Below are positions 61,038-64,000 of a stretch of 64,000 nt of DNA, one piece after another. The first letter of the stretch is position 1. The number at the start of each line of letters is the position of its first letter. Where the stretch lies: the NCBI GenBank assembly GCA_947069175.1, contig CAMTDV010000012.1, positions 39,216,341 to 39,280,340 of the forward strand, written 5' to 3'. A program made the position numbers and the translations under genes. This DNA comes from Scalesia atractyloides (lineage: Eukaryota > Streptophyta > Magnoliopsida > Asterales > Asteraceae). Below the pieces are notes generated by a model. It was given only the letters and a program-made list of their open reading frames with translations. It made no database searches and was not told the DNA's origin.

Positions 61038-61134
61038 GAAATAATATCAGTTTTTATTATATATATATATACATTAGTTAAGTTATTTCAGAATTTATTT
61101 ATTTAAAAAGGTTTTAAAAGTCATCGAACCGCTG

Positions 61135-61209
61135 CATAGCCCTTGTCTCGAACCTGCGACCTTTGTCTGTGTTGCACCCAGCCCTACCAACGGGGCTGGG
61201 TGTCTAACC
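61135..61209 (-). other. tRNA-like module m2 of L4
   Basis: Stem CACCCAGCCC/GGGCTGGGTG (61175-61202) fully paired, with loop GTTGGTA-like in the sense strand, as in m1. B-box GGTTCGAGAC. Confidence 0.75.
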
Positions 61210-61304
61210 CGGTATAAACAAGAATTATAATACATTTATATACTTATTGAAAGGTGATCTAATTTAGTTTTAAAAAGGGTGGATTTTATTTTAGAAAGTC
61301 GGAC

Positions 61305-61378
61305 ATGCATAAGACTCGAACCCGGGACGTTTGTGTTGTGTTTGCACACAGTCCACCACTGGACTGTGTGTATAACCT
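61305..61378 (-). other. tRNA-like module m3 of L4
   Basis: Stem CACACAGTCCA/TGGACTGTGTG at 61345-61370, B-box GGGTTCGAGTC. Confidence 0.75.
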
Positions 61379-61954
61379 GTTTAAAACACCATATTTAATT
61401 ATATAAAAACACTAACTCCGGTTCATCTTCTTCATGAATAAATTCCAGAACATCAAACCCGATTGATTAGCTTGATTTATGATTTTGTTTAGATGTTTTA
61501 AGAATTAGTTTATGCTAAACAGAATGTATATAATGAAATTAAAAGAATTTTACCAACTTGGAGAATGTGTCGGTTTTCCGGTGGCGAACTCCGGCGAATG
61601 CAGGCGATCTCCGGTGACAAAGAATTCGATCAGAGAGATGTTAGAGTGGAGTTTTGGAAGATTGAGCGAGGTTTGAACATATGAACGATCGATATATATA
61701 CAGATCGCAGGGAGCCAGTTTCGGTTTTGAATCCTTAAAATCAATGATTGATTTCGGTTTCAAATTGATTCTGAATTATGAATTGTAACTGATAATTGAG
61801 ACCAGTTACGTATGATTAATCCAAAAAAAGAAACCTTCAATCATATTTGATTGCCTAAGATTTTGATTTCAACCGTTTTTGGATCTCTGCAAAATTGGTT
61901 TATAGGTTGAGGTTGGTTTGTATATAAAAATTTAATTGTTTGAATTATAACCAA

Positions 61955-62030
61955 TGGGTGTGTACAGCTTAGTGGTGTAAATGGTGTGTGTGTTTGATGG
62001 GGACCTGGGTTCGAAGCCCGACTGCCCCTT
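61955..62030 (+). other. tRNA-like module m4 of L4 (opposite strand)
   Basis: A-box-like CAGCTTAGTGG (61965-61975), B-box GGTTCGAAGCC (62008-62018), TTTT at 62029-62032. Confidence 0.7.
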
Positions 62031-62232
62031 TTAATTATTTTTATTGTTTTAAAATTTCAAATAATAATATTATTTTTATTTATTCACTATTTTAATTCTT
62101 TTAATTTATTTAGTATTTATAAACTAATAATTTGTATTAAATAGTGATTAAATACGCAACGCGGCTTTCATTAAATACTTGAATTAATTAACGAAGCGGG
62201 TTTTGAAAACCCGTTTTACAACGAATGTTACA

Positions 62233-62434
62233 GTATCCCCTACTTTTAGAAATTTCATCCCGAAATTTAAGTAGTAGTTGTAACTGGAAAAAGATGCGGG
62301 TATTTTTCACACATTGAGTCTCTGCCTTCCCAAGTAAACTCAAGTCCTCGTTTTGACTCCCAACGCACCTTGACTATTGGAATACGACTTCGTCTTAAAC
62401 GCTTTTCACCGAAGTCCATGATTTCTACAGCTCT
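62233..62434 (-). other. Polypurine tract and 3' end of element H
   Basis: The plus strand begins GTATCCCCTACTTTTAG, the inverse of AAAAGTAGGGGATAC, the same tract as in element C. This confirms that H and C share a family. Confidence 0.8.
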
Positions 62435-63471
62435 TTAAACAAAATGCATTGATTCATCGATCTGAATATCTTCTAACGGTATATGGAGGTTTTCGTCGGC
62501 GAGGCACTTTTTCAAGTTTGATACATGGAACGTGGGATGAATTCTGTTGAGTTCTTCTGGCAAGTCAAGTTTGTAAGCTACAGGACCAACCCTTTCAAGT
62601 ATTTGGAATGGTCCCACATAACATGGTGCTAGCTTGCCTTTTTGACCAAAACGAACCACTCCCTTCCACGATGATACTTTCAAAAGCACTTGATCGCCAA
62701 CACAAGTTTATCAGCGTAACTCTTTTGACGACTTCGAGCCGCTAGAAGATTATTGTGGATCTAGAGAATTTTATCAGTCGTTTCTTGAATCAACTCAGGT
62801 CCAATGATTTGCGCTTCACCGATTTTGTGCCAAGATACAGGAGATCGGCACTTACGACCATATAAGGCTTCAAAAGGAGCCATGCCGATGCTTGAATGAT
62901 AGCTATTGTTGTACGAAAATTCAACTAACGGTAGATGAGTATCCCAATTGCCCTTGAAGCCTATGACACATGCTCGCAACATGTCTTTAAGAGTTTGTAT
63001 GGTGCGCTCAGATTGACCATCAGTTTGAGGGTGAAAGGCAGTGCTGCGATCTAGTCGTGTACCCAATGCTGATTGTACGGCTCGCCATGTTCGTGAGGTA
63101 AAACAACCATCTCGATCTGAAATTATACTTAAGGGTACACCATGACGGCTTACAATTTCATCAATATAGATCCGAGCTAACTTTTCGTTCTTGTAATCTT
63201 CGCGGATTGGAATGAAATGAGCTGATTTAGTGAGACGATCAATGACAACCCAGATGGTGTCATACCCACTGGAGGTGCGAGGTAACCCAGTAATGAAGTC
63301 CATGGTTATGTTTTCCCACTTCCAAACAGGTATTTCAGGTTGGACGAGTAATCCTGAAGGTCGTTGGTGCTCAGCTTTAACCTTAGAACATGTAAGGCAC
63401 TTGGAGACAAAAATGGCGATATCTTTCTTCATGCCAGGCCACTGGTATGAGTATCGTAGGTTTTGATACAT
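62435..63471 (-). pseudogene. Ty3/gypsy integrase of element H, nearly intact
   Basis: Open from 63471 to 62761: zinc-finger half (CLTCSKVKAEH), then the D,D-35-E core with MDFITGLP, IISDRDGCF and GQSERTIQTLKDML, then EFSYNNSYHSS and APFEALYGRK. A stop (after DKIL) and a short deletion follow. The C-terminal domain resumes at 62689 (LLKVSSWKGVVRFGQKGKLA, then HPTFHVSNLKKC). Of all pol pieces here this is the best preserved, and it belongs to the LTR family carrying the tRNA-like modules. Enzyme role: integration of the element's cDNA. Confidence 0.88.
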
Positions 63472-64000
63472 CTTATCAGCACCTAGATGTATAGAGTATC
63501 ATGTTTAGTGAGCCTCATTCATAAGGAAAGCACGAAGATCGTCACAATCAGGTACCCAAATACGATTTAAGTAATAAAGGATACCATCGGACTTAGATTC
63601 TAATTTGGTTTCAGCTCCACAAGACAATTCATCTCGTACATCATTTTTCGTGATAGAAATATGTTGAGCTGCTCAAATTCGGTTTTGAAGATCGGTTACA
63701 ATTTGAGAACACAGAAGATGGATGGAGTTCGCATACTCTTTTCAACTAAGGGCATTAGCCACAACATTAGCTTTACCAGGATGATAACGGATTTCACAAT
63801 CGTAATCATTTAAAAGTTCGATCCATCGCCGTTGCCTCATATTCAACTCTTTTTGATTGAAGATATGTTGAAGGCTCTTGTGGTCAGTGTAAATTTCACA
63901 CTTGGTACCATAGAGATAGTGTCTCCATATCTTTAGAGCGAACACGACTGCTCCAAGTTCTAGGTCGTGAGTGGTATAGTTCTTTTCATGTACTTTGAGT
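63472..64000 (-). pseudogene. RNase H end of element H pol, cut by the window edge
   Basis: 63742-63945 reads LKIWRHYLYGTKCEIYTDHK, then SLQHIFNQKELNMRQRRWIE and YHPGKANVVANALS, the end of a gypsy RNase H domain. Between it and the integrase there are stops, for example near 63500. RT is beyond 64000. Confidence 0.85.

Larger units (their letters stand above)
52010..62232 (-). mobile_element. 3' LTR of gypsy element H (L4), split by two solo LTRs
   Basis: Plus-strand start TGTCACACCCTAACCCGC at 52010, end ACGAATGTTACA at 62232. Its own sequence is 52010-52507, 58137-58323 and 60646-62232. The gaps are L3 (TSD GAACT) and L5 (TSD TTCAC). A purine tract and pol of element H follow on the right, so the element runs minus and extends past the window. 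Confidence 0.88.

Overview
The window looks like a eudicot nuclear genome, and the composite family (Asteraceae) is my best guess. The evidence is split genes with GT-AG introns, two recognisable plant genes, an expanded FAR1-type Mutator element, and large Ty3/gypsy LTRs of the TGTCACACCCCGACCCGC...GATGTTACA type. No prokaryotic features (operons, Shine-Dalgarno sites, CRISPR) are present. Only about the first 8.7 kb is genic. The rest is a dense stack of transposable elements.

Layout. 0.66-1.9 kb (+): the last exons of a golgin-84/golgin candidate 1 gene. 2.4-3.7 kb (-): a 5'-truncated LINE with its poly-A end. 4.8-8.2 kb (-): an NFXL1-type NF-X1 zinc-finger gene with a 5' UTR intron, interrupted by four small frame breaks. 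8.9-9.6 kb: a hAT-like non-autonomous element. 11.06-13.5 kb: a TRIM element whose last bases hold a solo LTR (family G). 14.7-17.4 kb (+): a decayed FAR1-related MULE transposase. 18.6-40.2 kb: Ty3/gypsy pieces. These are LTR family E in three copies, an integrase remnant with its LTR D, and, inside LTR D, an 8.8 kb gag-only element C (25274-34035, TSD CTTAA). 40.3-47.2 kb: Copia remnants, an Athila-like end and a second family-G LTR. 47.8-52.0 kb (-): LTR and pol remnant of gypsy element I. 52.0-64.0 kb (-): gypsy element H, inserted in I. Its 3' LTR (L4) holds two further solo LTRs (L3, TSD GAACT; L5, TSD TTCAC), and L3 itself holds a family-G insertion (TSD TATAT).

The most unusual feature is shared by five LTR copies of one gypsy family (L1 25274-27990, L2 31339-34035, L3, L4, L5). 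Each carries four tRNA-like modules in fixed order. Three (m1-m3) run in the sense direction of the element and one (m4) runs antisense near the LTR start. Modules have A-box-like and B-box-like Pol III promoter motifs, a long D-arm-like hairpin (m1-m3), a T-arm-like hairpin and a downstream T-run. The hairpin stems differ between copies but stay paired, which is a covariation signature. I know of no described LTR family with such an array. It is my main candidate for an undescribed system, perhaps Pol III transcription, tRNA mimicry or RNA processing from inside an LTR.

Function. The golgin would act as a Golgi membrane tether and NFXL1 as a nuclear stress/defence regulator. I see no functional link between them. 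No transposable element here appears to encode a complete protein set. All claims come from reading the sequence by eye. No alignment, folding or database search was run.
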